64,000 bases of DNA from Bacteroidota bacterium (GCA_030147525.1 JASBVF010000012.1:105307-169306), one strand, 5' to 3'. Positions 9,949 to 18,932 are shown, counted from the first letter of the stretch. The notes: generated by a model not told the origin, from the sequence alone. A program made the numbers and translations.

Positions 9949-11301
9949 TCACAAAGATGGATACTGCTGCATGAACCAGTCGAGGTACTGTTCCAGCCGG
10001 GTAGATAGAAAATAGGGCAGGTTCATCAGGTAAAATTCCTTCCCGGCCGGGGTAGCCACTTTTTCAACGGAAAACGAATTGGCGTGAAAGCGCACGGCGA
10101 AGTGATGCGGCGCCCTGTCCATGAATTGGTGCAGGGAGCGGAGTTTGCCTTCTTTGCCCGATTTTACTTCCACCGGAACGAGCAGCGAGCGGTAAGGGTA
10201 GGCCAAATCCACCTCTGCTTGCGCATCGCTCCGTTCCCTGACCCAAAACATGGGCTTGTACGAAGGTAAAAATTGGGTTGAAATGACCTGCTGAGTCACC
10301 AAATGCTGGATGACCTTGCCCCTGAAAACTTGGTTCAAATCCTGAATGCCGAGCAAATCTTTTTGGACACCGGCCTGATAATTCATCAGCCCAGTGTCCA
10401 AAAGTTGCAGGCGGGGCGATTTTTTCAGGTCGGGCAGGGCCGGCAGTTCGACGGATGTGGTGGGATAAACCAATTTCAGCAGGCCGGCGAGTTCAAGCGA
10501 CCGCATGGCCTCGCCCACTTCCCTCGATTGGTAACTGGATTTCCCAAAATTCTGGAACTTAATTCGGCTGTCTGCCTCAAATGGGGCTGTCTCGATGATA
10601 TGCCGCAGCACCCGTGCCCCCGAAGTGTTTCGGGCATATTTGCTGACATCGTCTTTGAAGGACTGAATCAGGCTCTCATAAACCGGAACCAATGCCGTAA
10701 AATCCTTGCCTTCGATATACGCAGCCAGCACCTCCGGCAGCCCGCCGACGATGGCGTACTGATGAAATAGTTCCAGCAAGATAATATGGGCAAATTCGGG
10801 TAGCGGGACTTCACCCAATACCTGATGCGCTTGCGGGTTTTCTTTCGCCAAAAATTCCTCAAAATTGACCGGGTGCAGGTTCAGGTATTCTACCCTGCCG
10901 ACCGGAAAACTTTGAACATCGGCCAACGCATGTTCCAGCAATGAACCGGCAGCGATGATGTATAAATCGGGGAAATCCTCTTTGAAATACCGCAGGCTCT
11001 GAATAGCCTTCGGCGACTCTTGTATTTCGTCAATAAAAATCAACAAATCTGGCTGGTCAGAAGGAACGCCCTCCCGCAAAAAAAGGGCCTGAACAAGCTG
11101 TTTCACATCTTCAAAACGCTCGAACAACTCCCGGTCTTTCGGAAGCTCAAGGTTGAGATAGATATAGCGGGCAAATCCCTGCCCAAACTGGTTGACCAAC
11201 GTGGTTTTGCCCACTTGCCGTGCCCCTCTGATAATCAAGGGCTTGCGGCTGCCCCTTGCCTTCCATAATTCCAGTTGCTGTGTCAGGTTTCTTTGTATCA
11301 A
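9949..11301 (-). CDS. AAA+ ATPase with DUF4143 domain
   Basis: 450 residues. The N-terminal half is an AAA_14 ATPase: Walker A GARQVGKTT at residues 26-34 and Walker B LLIFIDEIQ near residue 90. The C-terminal half is DUF4143, with a restriction-endonuclease-like segment near the end (AEVDLAYPYRSLLVPVEVKSG). The family is widespread in Bacteroidota, often in several mobile-looking copies; its role is not established. The start is TTG at 11301: a TAG two codons upstream closes the frame, and M-I-x-R-N-L is the family N-terminus, so TTG is required. The upstream region carries a palindrome and a direct repeat. Confidence 0.88.
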   Translation of the reverse strand: MIQRNLTQQLELWKARGSRKPLIIRGARQVGKTTLVNQFGQGFARYIYLNLELPKDRELFERFEDVKQLVQALFLREGVPSDQPDLLIFIDEIQESPKAIQSLRYFKEDFPDLYIIAAGSLLEHALADVQSFPVGRVEYLNLHPVNFEEFLAKENPQAHQVLGEVPLPEFAHIILLELFHQYAIVGGLPEVLAAYIEGKDFTALVPVYESLIQSFKDDVSKYARNTSGARVLRHIIETAPFEADSRIKFQNFGKSSYQSREVGEAMRSLELAGLLKLVYPTTSVELPALPDLKKSPRLQLLDTGLMNYQAGVQKDLLGIQDLNQVFRGKVIQHLVTQQVISTQFLPSYKPMFWVRERSDAQAEVDLAYPYRSLLVPVEVKSGKEGKLRSLHQFMDRAPHHFAVRFHANSFSVEKVATPAGKEFYLMNLPYFLSTRLEQYLDWFMQQYPSL

Positions 11302-11310
11302 AATCTAATC

Positions 11311-11397
11311 TTGTAATATTTTGGGGGTAAAAATATTACTATTTTGTCACAAAATGCCACCATTTTTATTCAATTTTTGTAACGTTTTGGGGGCAAA
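11311..11397 (-). promoter_or_regulatory. Repeat-rich control region before the DUF4143 ATPase
   Basis: Two 21-base direct repeats (11311-11331 and 11377-11397) differ at three positions and share TTTTGGGGG. The first is also half of an inverted repeat, TAATATTTT / AAAAATATTA (11314-11338). Between them is a perfect palindrome ATTTTGT-C-ACAAAAT (11341-11355). The cluster begins ten bases before the TTG start, as expected for operator sites or a structured leader. Confidence 0.5.
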
Positions 11398-11501
11398 TGC
11401 AGTTTTTCAAACAATCCGCCCCCCAAAGCCTCTCCAGCCAGCCCCTTTCTGCAAAGGAGTCATCCTGCTGGAAAGCCGCCCCCAGACTTGCCCCCTCTTT
11501 T

Positions 11502-12593
11502 TCACTCAGCCACCGCTCCCTGCAAACAATTGATGAAATTATTATTCCCGGCAGCATCCACGTGGTAGTGATAGCCCCGTGTTTCCTCATAATGCCCCCG
11601 GCACTCGTCCAGTCCCACCGGCTCCTTCCCGTTTTCATCCAATAGTGCGTAGAGGCCGTGGCCATCCATCGCATAGCCAATCATCGGGGCATGGCCGTCG
11701 CGCTGGCGTATCTCCGTAGTTTTTCCGGTAGCCGCATGGTAGTGGTAGCCCACTGCCGGATTTATATGCCCGCCTGCGTCATCGAAAGGCGCCAAGGTAT
11801 AGGCGTCCAAAATGGCATCTACCGGAGCAGGAGCATCAAAGCGCACCCCGTTGAAGGCAATCCCGCGCATCGCATGGCCTCCACCGCCATGCCCGCCGCC
11901 GGGGCCACTCCTGTCTCCCGGAGGGCGGTCACCATTGGGTGGCGGGCTTTGCCGGTCGCCTCTCTGCCTGTCAGGAGGAGGGCCCTGCCCTCCACCGGGA
12001 CGGCCATTCCCGCCCAATCCCGCAGGACTGGATAGCTTGACCGGGGTAATGGGAATCCGGTACGTTTGGGTGATATTGGCAACGCAGGAGGGCAGGCATT
12101 CCACGCAGTAGTTGGCATATTCCGGCCCGACATCCGGCCTCGCCGCTTTTTCACAATCCTCTTGGGTTTTGGTGACAAAAACGTTGCCTTGCGAGTCGTA
12201 CATCTGCCATTTGCTGTCATCAAAAAAACTCGACAGGTTTGTGATGAACGCCCCGTCCACGTCGTACACTTTCCCGTCGTTTAGCCAAATGCCCCCGTCC
12301 TGCGGGCCATCGGCAATGTGGTCAGGACACCATGGGCCCATCTCGTGGTCGGACGGGTTGGATTTGGATTCGATTTGCAAACACATGGTACTGGTCCCAT
12401 CGGAAAGTTTGCATTTCACCTTGCTGACCTTGACCCGGGAATCCCCGGTCAGGAACAGCGACGGATCCACGTCTTTGACGACGTAGTCTGAATCTGCCTT
12501 ACCGCCTTTCCCTGACTGTTCGTCAGCGGAAGAATGCCGAAAGCAGGATGTTGCCGCCAAAAGAATGGTGAGGGTAAAAATGAATTTGTGCAT
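11502..12593 (-). CDS. YHYH-domain lipoprotein
   Basis: 363 residues with a lipoprotein signal (MHKFIFTLTILLAATSC, Cys 17). The YHYH hallmark occurs twice in the C-terminal part: NPAVGYHYHAATG and TRGYHYHVDAAGN. Between the N-terminal part and the last 130 residues lies a Gly/Pro/Arg-rich low-complexity linker of about 60 residues. Several Cys residues in the middle (YCVECLPSC) may form disulfides. Function is unknown; the family is common in Bacteroidota, and His-rich motifs suggest metal binding (inference). It has its own ECF-type promoter, so it is likely controlled by the sigma factor upstream. Confidence 0.82.
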   Translation of the reverse strand: MHKFIFTLTILLAATSCFRHSSADEQSGKGGKADSDYVVKDVDPSLFLTGDSRVKVSKVKCKLSDGTSTMCLQIESKSNPSDHEMGPWCPDHIADGPQDGGIWLNDGKVYDVDGAFITNLSSFFDDSKWQMYDSQGNVFVTKTQEDCEKAARPDVGPEYANYCVECLPSCVANITQTYRIPITPVKLSSPAGLGGNGRPGGGQGPPPDRQRGDRQSPPPNGDRPPGDRSGPGGGHGGGGHAMRGIAFNGVRFDAPAPVDAILDAYTLAPFDDAGGHINPAVGYHYHAATGKTTEIRQRDGHAPMIGYAMDGHGLYALLDENGKEPVGLDECRGHYEETRGYHYHVDAAGNNNFINCLQGAVAE

Positions 12594-12622
12594 TGGTCGG
12601 AATTTTAGTTTGTAACTATTCC

Positions 12623-12652
12623 TTAGACCCAGTTTTGAAAAAAATCCTTCGG
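12623..12652 (-). promoter_or_regulatory. ECF-type promoter of the YHYH gene
   Basis: On the minus strand CCGAAGGATT, 14 bases, GTCTAA, ending 29 bases before the ATG at 12593. Same boxes and same spacing as before the CotH gene and the sigma operon. Confidence 0.72.
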
Positions 12653-12686
12653 GACGGCAAAGGTTTTTCCACTTGTTTTTTCAAAT

Positions 12687-12724
12687 AAAAATGCCGGACA
12701 GCGTTGAATCTGCCCGGCATTTTT
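12687..12724 (-). terminator. Terminator of the sigma/anti-sigma/Spy operon
   Basis: Strong hairpin with arms reading AAAAATGCCGG and CCGGCATTTTT (stem extended by CAG/CTG after one mismatch), loop about 7 bases, and flanking A/T tracts on both sides. It ends transcription 22 bases after the Spy-like gene and before the separate YHYH promoter. Confidence 0.85.
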
Positions 12725-12745
12725 ACTTTTTTGCAAGTGCCAAAA

Positions 12746-13225
12746 TCAATCCGGCCTTGGAGGCCTGGCCCCATTCCCTCTTTTCGGGAGCAAGGCTCGA
12801 ATAGCCTCCTCCATAAACTTTGGGAAATTGCCCTTTTGCTCCTCCTTCAAAATGCCCTTGATGTCTTCAAAATGCTGGTAGGTTACCACCAGTTTTTCCT
12901 TTTCCAGTTGCTGGTATTGGAGCAAAATGCTGTCGGGGTTCACGGCATCGTTTTCGGTAAGCAGATGGTCAAAATAGGGCTTCAACAAATCCTGCTGGGA
13001 CTTCATCAACCTTCTCATTTCCTCAGCATGTGCCATAGCCAGTTTTGAAAAAGCGGCCTCTTGCTGTTCATCCAGTTGCAGGATGTTCACGGCTTTGTTC
13101 CTGAACTGTTGCCCGTCTGCCCTGTCAGGTGGGGTGGGTTTTGTCAAAAAGAAAAACGCCACCATCGAAAGGTTGAGCACCAGCAGCCCCCATGCGGCAT
13201 ATTGGTAGAGTTTAAGTTGTGTCAT
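12746..13225 (-). CDS. Periplasmic Spy/CpxP/ZraP-like protein, membrane anchored
   Basis: 159 residues. One N-terminal membrane segment (YAAWGLLVLNLSMVAFFFLT) is followed by a mainly helical, charged periplasmic part with the pattern LQLDEQQEAAFSKLAMAHAEEM, typical of the LTxxQ-family chaperone and metal-sensor proteins. In related clusters such proteins monitor envelope stress and act with a sigma or anti-sigma pair. The start ATG overlaps the stop of the anti-sigma-like gene by four bases (ATGA), so translation is coupled. It is the last gene of the operon. Confidence 0.8.
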   Translation of the reverse strand: MTQLKLYQYAAWGLLVLNLSMVAFFFLTKPTPPDRADGQQFRNKAVNILQLDEQQEAAFSKLAMAHAEEMRRLMKSQQDLLKPYFDHLLTENDAVNPDSILLQYQQLEKEKLVVTYQHFEDIKGILKEEQKGNFPKFMEEAIRALLPKRGNGARPPRPD

Positions 13226-13518
13226 TGGTCGTAAAGATTAAAATCAGAAATCAGGGATTCGCTGCTAACGGTCACCTGTTCATTGGAGTAAGAACCCGGA
13301 GCCTTTGAATATTGGTGTAAAACAAAAACATTCAGCACCAGCAGCAAAACCGCAGCAGCGGCAGCAAATCTGTAGCTCCCGATGGGGACGATTTTCGCCT
13401 CCGGCCTGGCTATTTTTTGCTGAATCCTTGCAAACAATTCGGGCGGCGGCACAGCTCTTTTGCTGCCTTCCAAACTGCCGAGAACCCCGGCTATCCATTT
13501 GTCTTTGTCGCTTTTCAT
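13222..13518 (-). CDS. Small membrane protein, probable anti-sigma factor
   Basis: 98 residues from the ATG at 13518 (MKSDKDKWIAGVLGSLEGSKRAVPP); an upstream in-frame start adds only nine residues. The N-terminal 50 residues are cytoplasmic and charged, followed by one transmembrane helix (YRFAAAAAVLLLVLNVFVLHQ) and a short outside tail. The topology and the position directly after an ECF sigma gene (33-base gap) are those of small anti-sigma factors. No zinc-binding HxxxCxxC motif is present, so the assignment rests on context. Confidence 0.65.
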   Translation of the reverse strand: MKSDKDKWIAGVLGSLEGSKRAVPPPELFARIQQKIARPEAKIVPIGSYRFAAAAAVLLLVLNVFVLHQYSKAPGSYSNEQVTVSSESLISDFNLYDQ

Positions 13519-13551
13519 AATTTGATTTTTTCCTTTTGACAACAATAATTT

Positions 13552-14106
13552 CTATTTCCTTCGGTTGGGGTACGCATTTTCCAGTTTGTCCCGAAGATTT
13601 TTTTTCGCCCGCTGCAACAATGATTCCACTGCTTTCAGGGAAAGTTCCATCACATCCGCCACCTCCTGCCTCGGCAATTCCTCTACAAAAGAAAGAATAA
13701 ATGCCGTTTTCTGGCTCTCGGGCAGGGTGTCGATGGACTGAAACAGGTACCGTGCGTTTTCCTTGTTTTCCAATAAAATACCGGGGTGGTCGAAGTCGGA
13801 CGGGTGGGTTTCCGTCTGGCCGAAGGACAAGAAAGAGAACCGTTTTTTCTTCTTCAGGTGGTTGAGCGAGGTGTTGACCACTATGCGATAAATCCACGTG
13901 CCAACGGAGGATTCCCCTTTGAACTGGGCGGCGTATTTGTGGATTTTCACAAACACATCCTGCGTGATTTCCTCCGCATCCGCCGGGTTTTGAGCGTAAC
14001 TGATGGCCGTATTATAGACCTTACTGCTGTACAGGGTGTACAGTTCCTGAAAGGCCTGCTGGTCCTGGCCGGCAATGGATTTTATCAGATGAATTTGTTG
14101 GTCCAA
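13552..14106 (-). CDS. ECF RNA polymerase sigma factor
   Basis: 184 residues. Region 2 (AFQELYTLYSSKVYNTAISY; DAEEITQDVFVKIHKYAAQF) and region 4 (IDTLPESQKTAFILSFVEELPRQEVADVMELS; AVESLLQRAKKNLRDKL) are complete. The start is TTG at 14106: upstream the frame closes at a TGA nine codons earlier, and the two ATGs nearby (14135 and 14128) are out of frame. Genes 3' encode an anti-sigma-like protein and a Spy-like protein. Its own promoter shares boxes with those of YHYH and CotH, so autoregulation and control of envelope-stress or surface genes is likely. Confidence 0.9.
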   Translation of the reverse strand: MDQQIHLIKSIAGQDQQAFQELYTLYSSKVYNTAISYAQNPADAEEITQDVFVKIHKYAAQFKGESSVGTWIYRIVVNTSLNHLKKKKRFSFLSFGQTETHPSDFDHPGILLENKENARYLFQSIDTLPESQKTAFILSFVEELPRQEVADVMELSLKAVESLLQRAKKNLRDKLENAYPNRRK

Positions 14107-14136
14107 TAGACTTGGTTTTTCTGTTGCATGCGCTCA

Positions 14137-14166
14137 TTAGACAAAGGGAAAGGTAAAATCCTTCGG
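14137..14166 (-). promoter_or_regulatory. ECF-type promoter of the sigma factor operon
   Basis: On the minus strand CCGAAGGATT, 14 bases, GTCTAA, ending 30 bases before the TTG start. It matches the sites before YHYH and CotH in both boxes and spacing, which suggests that the sigma factor reads its own promoter. Confidence 0.72.
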
Positions 14167-14204
14167 TTGCGTTTAAAAAAAATCAGGGACGTGCTTTTCT
14201 ATAG

Positions 14205-16496
14205 CTATTTTACACAATCACAAACCAGTGCATCTGCAGGTTTAAGTGTCAATCTCCTATCAACAGGCGCCTTGTTTATCCGGCAATTTTTTACACCGGA
14301 AAGCACCACCTCGACAGCTTTGTTCCCCAGCATTTGAATTTTGAATTTTCCATTTTTCAAAAAGACGTAAGCATCGGTGGTTTCCGAGAAATCAATGCTG
14401 ACGCCTTCCTTTTTCAAACGCAGCACATCAAAGAAAAACGACTCCTCATTTTGGGAAAGTGAAACGGGCTCCTCGCCTGCCATTTCCCAGTCAGACTGGT
14501 TTCTGTGCCAGCCTTTCAACGGGGCATTTTTCACTTCTTCATCGATGCGGTGGCTGTACCCTGCGTATGGGAAAATGACGGTTATGAAATTAAAATTATT
14601 CACCCCCGATTTGGAGGCGATGGACCAGTGTTTCCCCCTGGTGCCTGCCTGGGTTGTCTTGTCTATGGGCCTTAACTGAAGTATGTCGCATCCGGTCGCA
14701 TCGTCGAAAGTAGCACGAAGCAAATCGGGTTGCAACTCGTGGGAATAATGCCCCTGCCACACCTGTTTGTATTCGTGTGGCTGGCCGGACCTGAAATTAT
14801 CCTTCACAATCCAGAAATCATTTTTGACATAAATTACCTGCCTTGAATATTCGACGCCCACATTTTCAAAACCATCGTGGCTGCCGGCGTAAAAATCAAA
14901 ATCCGGGTTGGTTTCCCATGCGGTGGTGGTAGGATTGGGCAGGTTTTTGAATTTGCCAAAACCCGACCCACCCTGGTTCGAAGTCCACGCTTTGCCCTGC
15001 AACTCATCGTCCACCAACGCCACATTTTTGACCAGCGAGTTTTTGAAAAAATCAAAATCCTTCAGAGAATACCGCACCTGGTAATTGGGCAAAATCACTT
15101 TCCCGTTGGACATGGCCTGAATGCCCAGCATGTCGCCGTGCTGGTGGTCGGGCTTGTATTCGTCCAGTCCGTTGGAGATAATCAGCACGTCATCCGATGC
15201 ATCCCAGCCTTCCCGCATCACGTAATATCCCGTCGCCGGGAAAGACAGTGAAGTAAATCCGGGGCTTTCCTTTTTTATGTTTTTCAACAAATCAAGCTGT
15301 GCCTGATTCAGGTACCAGTACATTTTGGCTTCCACCCGGTCATCCGCAAAATAGCCGAATTCAGGGCTTTCAAACAGCAGGTAGCCCAGCGTCACGGCGC
15401 CTGAAATATTGTTTTTTTCCGCCCATGGGTTATCGGTATCATCCTGCAAAACGGGCGCTGTCAGGTCGGGGTAAGCGATTTTGGTCAGCGTGGTAAACAA
15501 AGACCGCAATCTTTCTTCCCAAAACTCATCCACTTTTATCCCGCTGATTTTGGCCAACTGATAGACGTAATAATAATTCCCGATGTCGCTGATGTGGTAA
15601 TGCACAGAGCGCTCAAACTGAAACCCGTCGTCGTTGATTTCTTTGGTCAAATGCTCCTTTAACAATCCCATCGCCCGGTCGTACCACTGGTCGGTGCCCT
15701 CAAAATCCCGGAGCAAAATAGCAATCATTGCCAGCGCAGACATTCCCCTCGTTTGATGATTCCCGAAATCGAAAGACGGATTGGTCTCATACAGATGTGC
15801 GCCGGTTTGGAGCAGGGTTGCGATGAGGGTCAGCTGGTCTTCATTCGAATATTCAGCTTCCCCCAACAGCATATTGTGGATTTGCAACCAGTTCAACACC
15901 CGGTATCCTGCCCGAAAGACTTCATAAACGCCATTCCCGTCTTCTATTTTTTCATATTCCCCCCGCACCAAAGCGGCATTCAGCGATTTGACCTGCCGAA
16001 CAAAATAGCGAATGTATTGCGGGTCTTTTTGCTCATAAAAATATTGAAAAGCAATGTCCACCGTCTTATGCTGGCGGGCCAAATGCCGGAGTGCATAAGC
16101 ATTGACAGGCTGTCCGGTCAGGTAGTTAAAAGGCAAAACCCACTGGGTGGAGTCGGCATATTTAGACAAGTGGTCTTTGGCATTTTCCGCATGACCCACT
16201 TGTCTGCCGGGATAAATCGCATTGTACTCCCCGAACCGTTTTTCAAAAGTTTTCCAGTCATAAAAATACCGCTCGGAAAATTTTTCCCTCAAATATTGCG
16301 CAAGCGCTTTTTGCGTGATAATGCCGTTTTTTGAAAGCCGGGCCTGCACGTCTTTTTTGAGATAACCGGCCAACTCATTCGGTTGGAGGACGTGATGCGC
16401 CGGTAATTTTTGTGTGATGACGGCATTATCTAAAAACAGAAAACTGCCAATGATGAAAAGGCATTTCAGGCTGGTGAAGCTATTTTTTGCAGACAT
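14205..16496 (-). CDS. Heparinase II/III-superfamily polysaccharide lyase, probable alginate lyase (PL17-like)
   Basis: 763 residues with an N-terminal signal (KCLFIIGSFLFLDNAVI). The N-terminal half is the helical toroid domain with the family motif GNHQTRG at 245-251 and the HYHISD segment near 299-304. The C-terminal half is a beta-sandwich with DHQHGD at 450-455, the His-containing motif shared by heparinase II/III, PL17 and related lyases. It cleaves uronic-acid polysaccharides by beta-elimination. The PL6 enzyme and SusCD beside it make alginate the best substrate guess; it would act in the periplasm on oligosaccharides. Last gene of the locus, separated from PL6 by 114 bases holding a palindromic repeat. 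Confidence 0.82.
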   Translation of the reverse strand: MSAKNSFTSLKCLFIIGSFLFLDNAVITQKLPAHHVLQPNELAGYLKKDVQARLSKNGIITQKALAQYLREKFSERYFYDWKTFEKRFGEYNAIYPGRQVGHAENAKDHLSKYADSTQWVLPFNYLTGQPVNAYALRHLARQHKTVDIAFQYFYEQKDPQYIRYFVRQVKSLNAALVRGEYEKIEDGNGVYEVFRAGYRVLNWLQIHNMLLGEAEYSNEDQLTLIATLLQTGAHLYETNPSFDFGNHQTRGMSALAMIAILLRDFEGTDQWYDRAMGLLKEHLTKEINDDGFQFERSVHYHISDIGNYYYVYQLAKISGIKVDEFWEERLRSLFTTLTKIAYPDLTAPVLQDDTDNPWAEKNNISGAVTLGYLLFESPEFGYFADDRVEAKMYWYLNQAQLDLLKNIKKESPGFTSLSFPATGYYVMREGWDASDDVLIISNGLDEYKPDHQHGDMLGIQAMSNGKVILPNYQVRYSLKDFDFFKNSLVKNVALVDDELQGKAWTSNQGGSGFGKFKNLPNPTTTAWETNPDFDFYAGSHDGFENVGVEYSRQVIYVKNDFWIVKDNFRSGQPHEYKQVWQGHYSHELQPDLLRATFDDATGCDILQLRPIDKTTQAGTRGKHWSIASKSGVNNFNFITVIFPYAGYSHRIDEEVKNAPLKGWHRNQSDWEMAGEEPVSLSQNEESFFFDVLRLKKEGVSIDFSETTDAYVFLKNGKFKIQMLGNKAVEVVLSGVKNCRINKAPVDRRLTLKPADALVCDCVK

Positions 16497-16524
16497 GAGG
16501 TGAGTGTTTTTTATTATCGTGTGA

Positions 16525-16576
16525 GTAACGTCGGCTTTAGCCGGCGCAAGTGGACGACGGCTAAAGCCGACGTTAC
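16525..16576. repeat. REPIN-like inverted doublet, family A, copy 1
   Basis: Arms GTAACGTCGGCTTTAGCCG (16525-16543) and its exact complement (16558-16576), separated by 14 bases. Each arm is itself a palindrome (CGGCT-TT-AGCCG) with GTAAC at its foot. It lies between the two lyase genes. Other copies: 18960-19012 and, degenerate, 48360-48400. Confidence 0.8.
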
Positions 16577-16610
16577 ATTGGCGGACCCATTAATTTATAA
16601 TTCGCTCTAA

Positions 16611-18932
16611 TCAATACAGCAGTTTAAGCTTCAAATTCTCCTCCACCACTATCTTTCCGGAGTTGATAATTTCATTGCCGGAATGCGTATTGTTTTTTGC
16701 GCCCCAGAGGAGGGCTATCAGTTTCACCGGGTTGTTTCGGAAGGTATTATTTGAAATATCGACGTTGATGATGCCACGGGTATTGATTAAAATCCCGTTC
16801 GGCTCCTGTGCTCCGCAATTCGAAAAAGTACTGTTGGTCACCAGCAGATTGCCGCCGATGGTCGATTCGTCGTAACCGCCCCGGTAGTAGTCAATCACAT
16901 TGCTTTTTATTTGCTCAAACCGGCAACTGTCAATGGTCAGAAACTCTGCATTGTAATCGCCCTTGTCGTCAGTTTCCGCAGATAGTTCGATGCCGTTTTG
17001 ACAATTCGCCAATACCGTTTGATTAAAGGAAATTTCATCAGCAAAGGAGTTTTTGTAGGATTTGAGGACAAAATCAAAGTCGCTGATTTCGCAATTGAAA
17101 GCGGATAGATTGTACAGGCTGGACATGTTTTCTTTCAGACTGGCAAAAGCATATTGCGATTTTTCACCGGATAGTTTTACGTTTTTCAACATCAAATCAC
17201 CTCTTGGGTGCATTTCAAAAGCCGGTGTAGCTGCTGCACCGCTGTAAATTATCCGGGCCGGGTTGTTTTCGTCTTTTGACTGGATGGTGATTTTTTTGTC
17301 GATGGCTAAAGGCCTGGAAATGCTGAAAGTTCCTCCAGACAGTTCCACTACATCGCCATCTTTTGCTTCGGAAATTTTAGAAGCCAAATCATTCGCTTCG
17401 GCAGTCGCCAATAAAACCTGTGGCGTTGTTTCCGGAACTTCATCGGAATACCAACTTGGCCCGTATTTTTTCTTGTCCAGAATATTCAGGCCGTCAGCAG
17501 GTAGCTGGCATATAGCGCCAACCGTGTTTTTTCCCAAACGGGCGTTTCCAAAAATGTCTTTTTCGATTTTTTCAAACTCAAACCCTGCGTACAATTCCGC
17601 ATTTTCCAGACCCTTCGGATAAAAAACATACTCGCCGGCCTTTTCCATTTCAAAAGCCGCCGGTTCCAGTCCGGCCACTTTCTCAAAGGGCACGCCCTGA
17701 TTGTTTATCACGTTGTTTTTAAAGGCAATGCCATCGGTTTTGTCGTACGCAACGATTGGTTTTTCATCGCCTTTTTCATGGTAAATGAGATTGTTGGCAA
17801 GGATGGTCCTGTCCGGCGTTTCAGAGCGTATCTCGGATGGCGGCAGCACGTCTTTCTGGCTCACATTCGACCCCTCACCAAAATGCCACGGCGAGGTGCA
17901 ATTGACCCAGGTATTGTGGGCGACTACCACATCGGTGACCTGATTATATCTGTTTAAGGGAGACTTAGGAATACCGTTCATGACCGCCAGCGGGCTTCTG
18001 AATTCCTCGCCTTTCAGGTTGAAAAAGTAATTGTTGGTTACCCAATGGCCGGTATTGATGAGGCGGACACCGCCGACATTTTTGTTTTCATCACCGATAA
18101 AATAATTGCCGTCAATGACGCAGTAATTGCCGTGCCTCGTGACCAGTGAGCCTTCGCATTTGTAAAAAATGTTGTTCCGGAATTCATTGTAATTGGTCTT
18201 GCTGGAAATCACCTCCACCTCCCCGTTGCACCTTTCAAAAAGGTTGTTGGAGATATTCGTATAACTGGGCGACATGGAAGTTTCGCTGTCGCCAATCTGG
18301 ATGGTTTCGGCTTTTGGCCCGCCTTTCCGGGGCCGTGGCCCAAAATGGTTGTGGACAATCTGGTGGTAGTTATTGATGCTTTCGTTTCCTTTAATATCCA
18401 CCCGGATGGTTGGTCCCTGATTGGATTTTCCGGCGATATAACAATGGCTTAATTCATTGTGCCTGCCCCAGAATTCCACCCAATGGTCTGACCGGTCACG
18501 GCTGGATTGGTTGTAATCCCTGATGACGCAATTCGTGAACTTGCAATGACTGGCCACCCGGTTTTCATCAATTCTGAATTCAATCACTGCCCCTGATGGC
18601 GTTTGCCCGTTCCGGAAAAACAGGTCGTGTACTTCCAGATAATCGCCACCAAATTTCAGGTTGGATTTTCCCTCGATAAAAACTTCACCGGGTGTCTCAG
18701 CCCGCAAAATAATGGGGTTGTCCTTCGTGCCTTTTCCGGTGAAAACTATCTCCACATCCTTCCAGGTGCCATTGACGAGGACTATTTCATCGCCGGCTTG
18801 TGCATTTTTCAAAGCGTCGTACAGCTCTGTTGGCGAGCTGACCAGTTTGCCCGACAGGTTGGAATGGTCAGTATTTTTCTGGCAGGCGAATAAAATCAGG
18901 AACAGACCAATGGTGAGTAGTTTCCCGTACAT
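16611..18932 (-). CDS. PL6-family polysaccharide lyase (alginate lyase)
   Basis: 773 residues with a lipoprotein signal (LFLILFAC, Cys 17). A right-handed parallel beta-helix, seen as repeated NxxF/NxxI turns over most of the length; residues 30-460 are the classic PL6 domain and a second beta-helix follows (about 500-773). The catalytic Lys 245 (EVEVISSKTNYNEF) and Arg 266 (GSLVTRHGNY) are 21 residues apart, as in known PL6 enzymes such as chondroitinase B. Most PL6 members act on alginate. As a surface or periplasmic lipoprotein it would start or continue cleavage before SusC import. Palindromic doublets stand on both sides of the gene. Confidence 0.9.
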   Translation of the reverse strand: MYGKLLTIGLFLILFACQKNTDHSNLSGKLVSSPTELYDALKNAQAGDEIVLVNGTWKDVEIVFTGKGTKDNPIILRAETPGEVFIEGKSNLKFGGDYLEVHDLFFRNGQTPSGAVIEFRIDENRVASHCKFTNCVIRDYNQSSRDRSDHWVEFWGRHNELSHCYIAGKSNQGPTIRVDIKGNESINNYHQIVHNHFGPRPRKGGPKAETIQIGDSETSMSPSYTNISNNLFERCNGEVEVISSKTNYNEFRNNIFYKCEGSLVTRHGNYCVIDGNYFIGDENKNVGGVRLINTGHWVTNNYFFNLKGEEFRSPLAVMNGIPKSPLNRYNQVTDVVVAHNTWVNCTSPWHFGEGSNVSQKDVLPPSEIRSETPDRTILANNLIYHEKGDEKPIVAYDKTDGIAFKNNVINNQGVPFEKVAGLEPAAFEMEKAGEYVFYPKGLENAELYAGFEFEKIEKDIFGNARLGKNTVGAICQLPADGLNILDKKKYGPSWYSDEVPETTPQVLLATAEANDLASKISEAKDGDVVELSGGTFSISRPLAIDKKITIQSKDENNPARIIYSGAAATPAFEMHPRGDLMLKNVKLSGEKSQYAFASLKENMSSLYNLSAFNCEISDFDFVLKSYKNSFADEISFNQTVLANCQNGIELSAETDDKGDYNAEFLTIDSCRFEQIKSNVIDYYRGGYDESTIGGNLLVTNSTFSNCGAQEPNGILINTRGIINVDISNNTFRNNPVKLIALLWGAKNNTHSGNEIINSGKIVVEENLKLKLLY

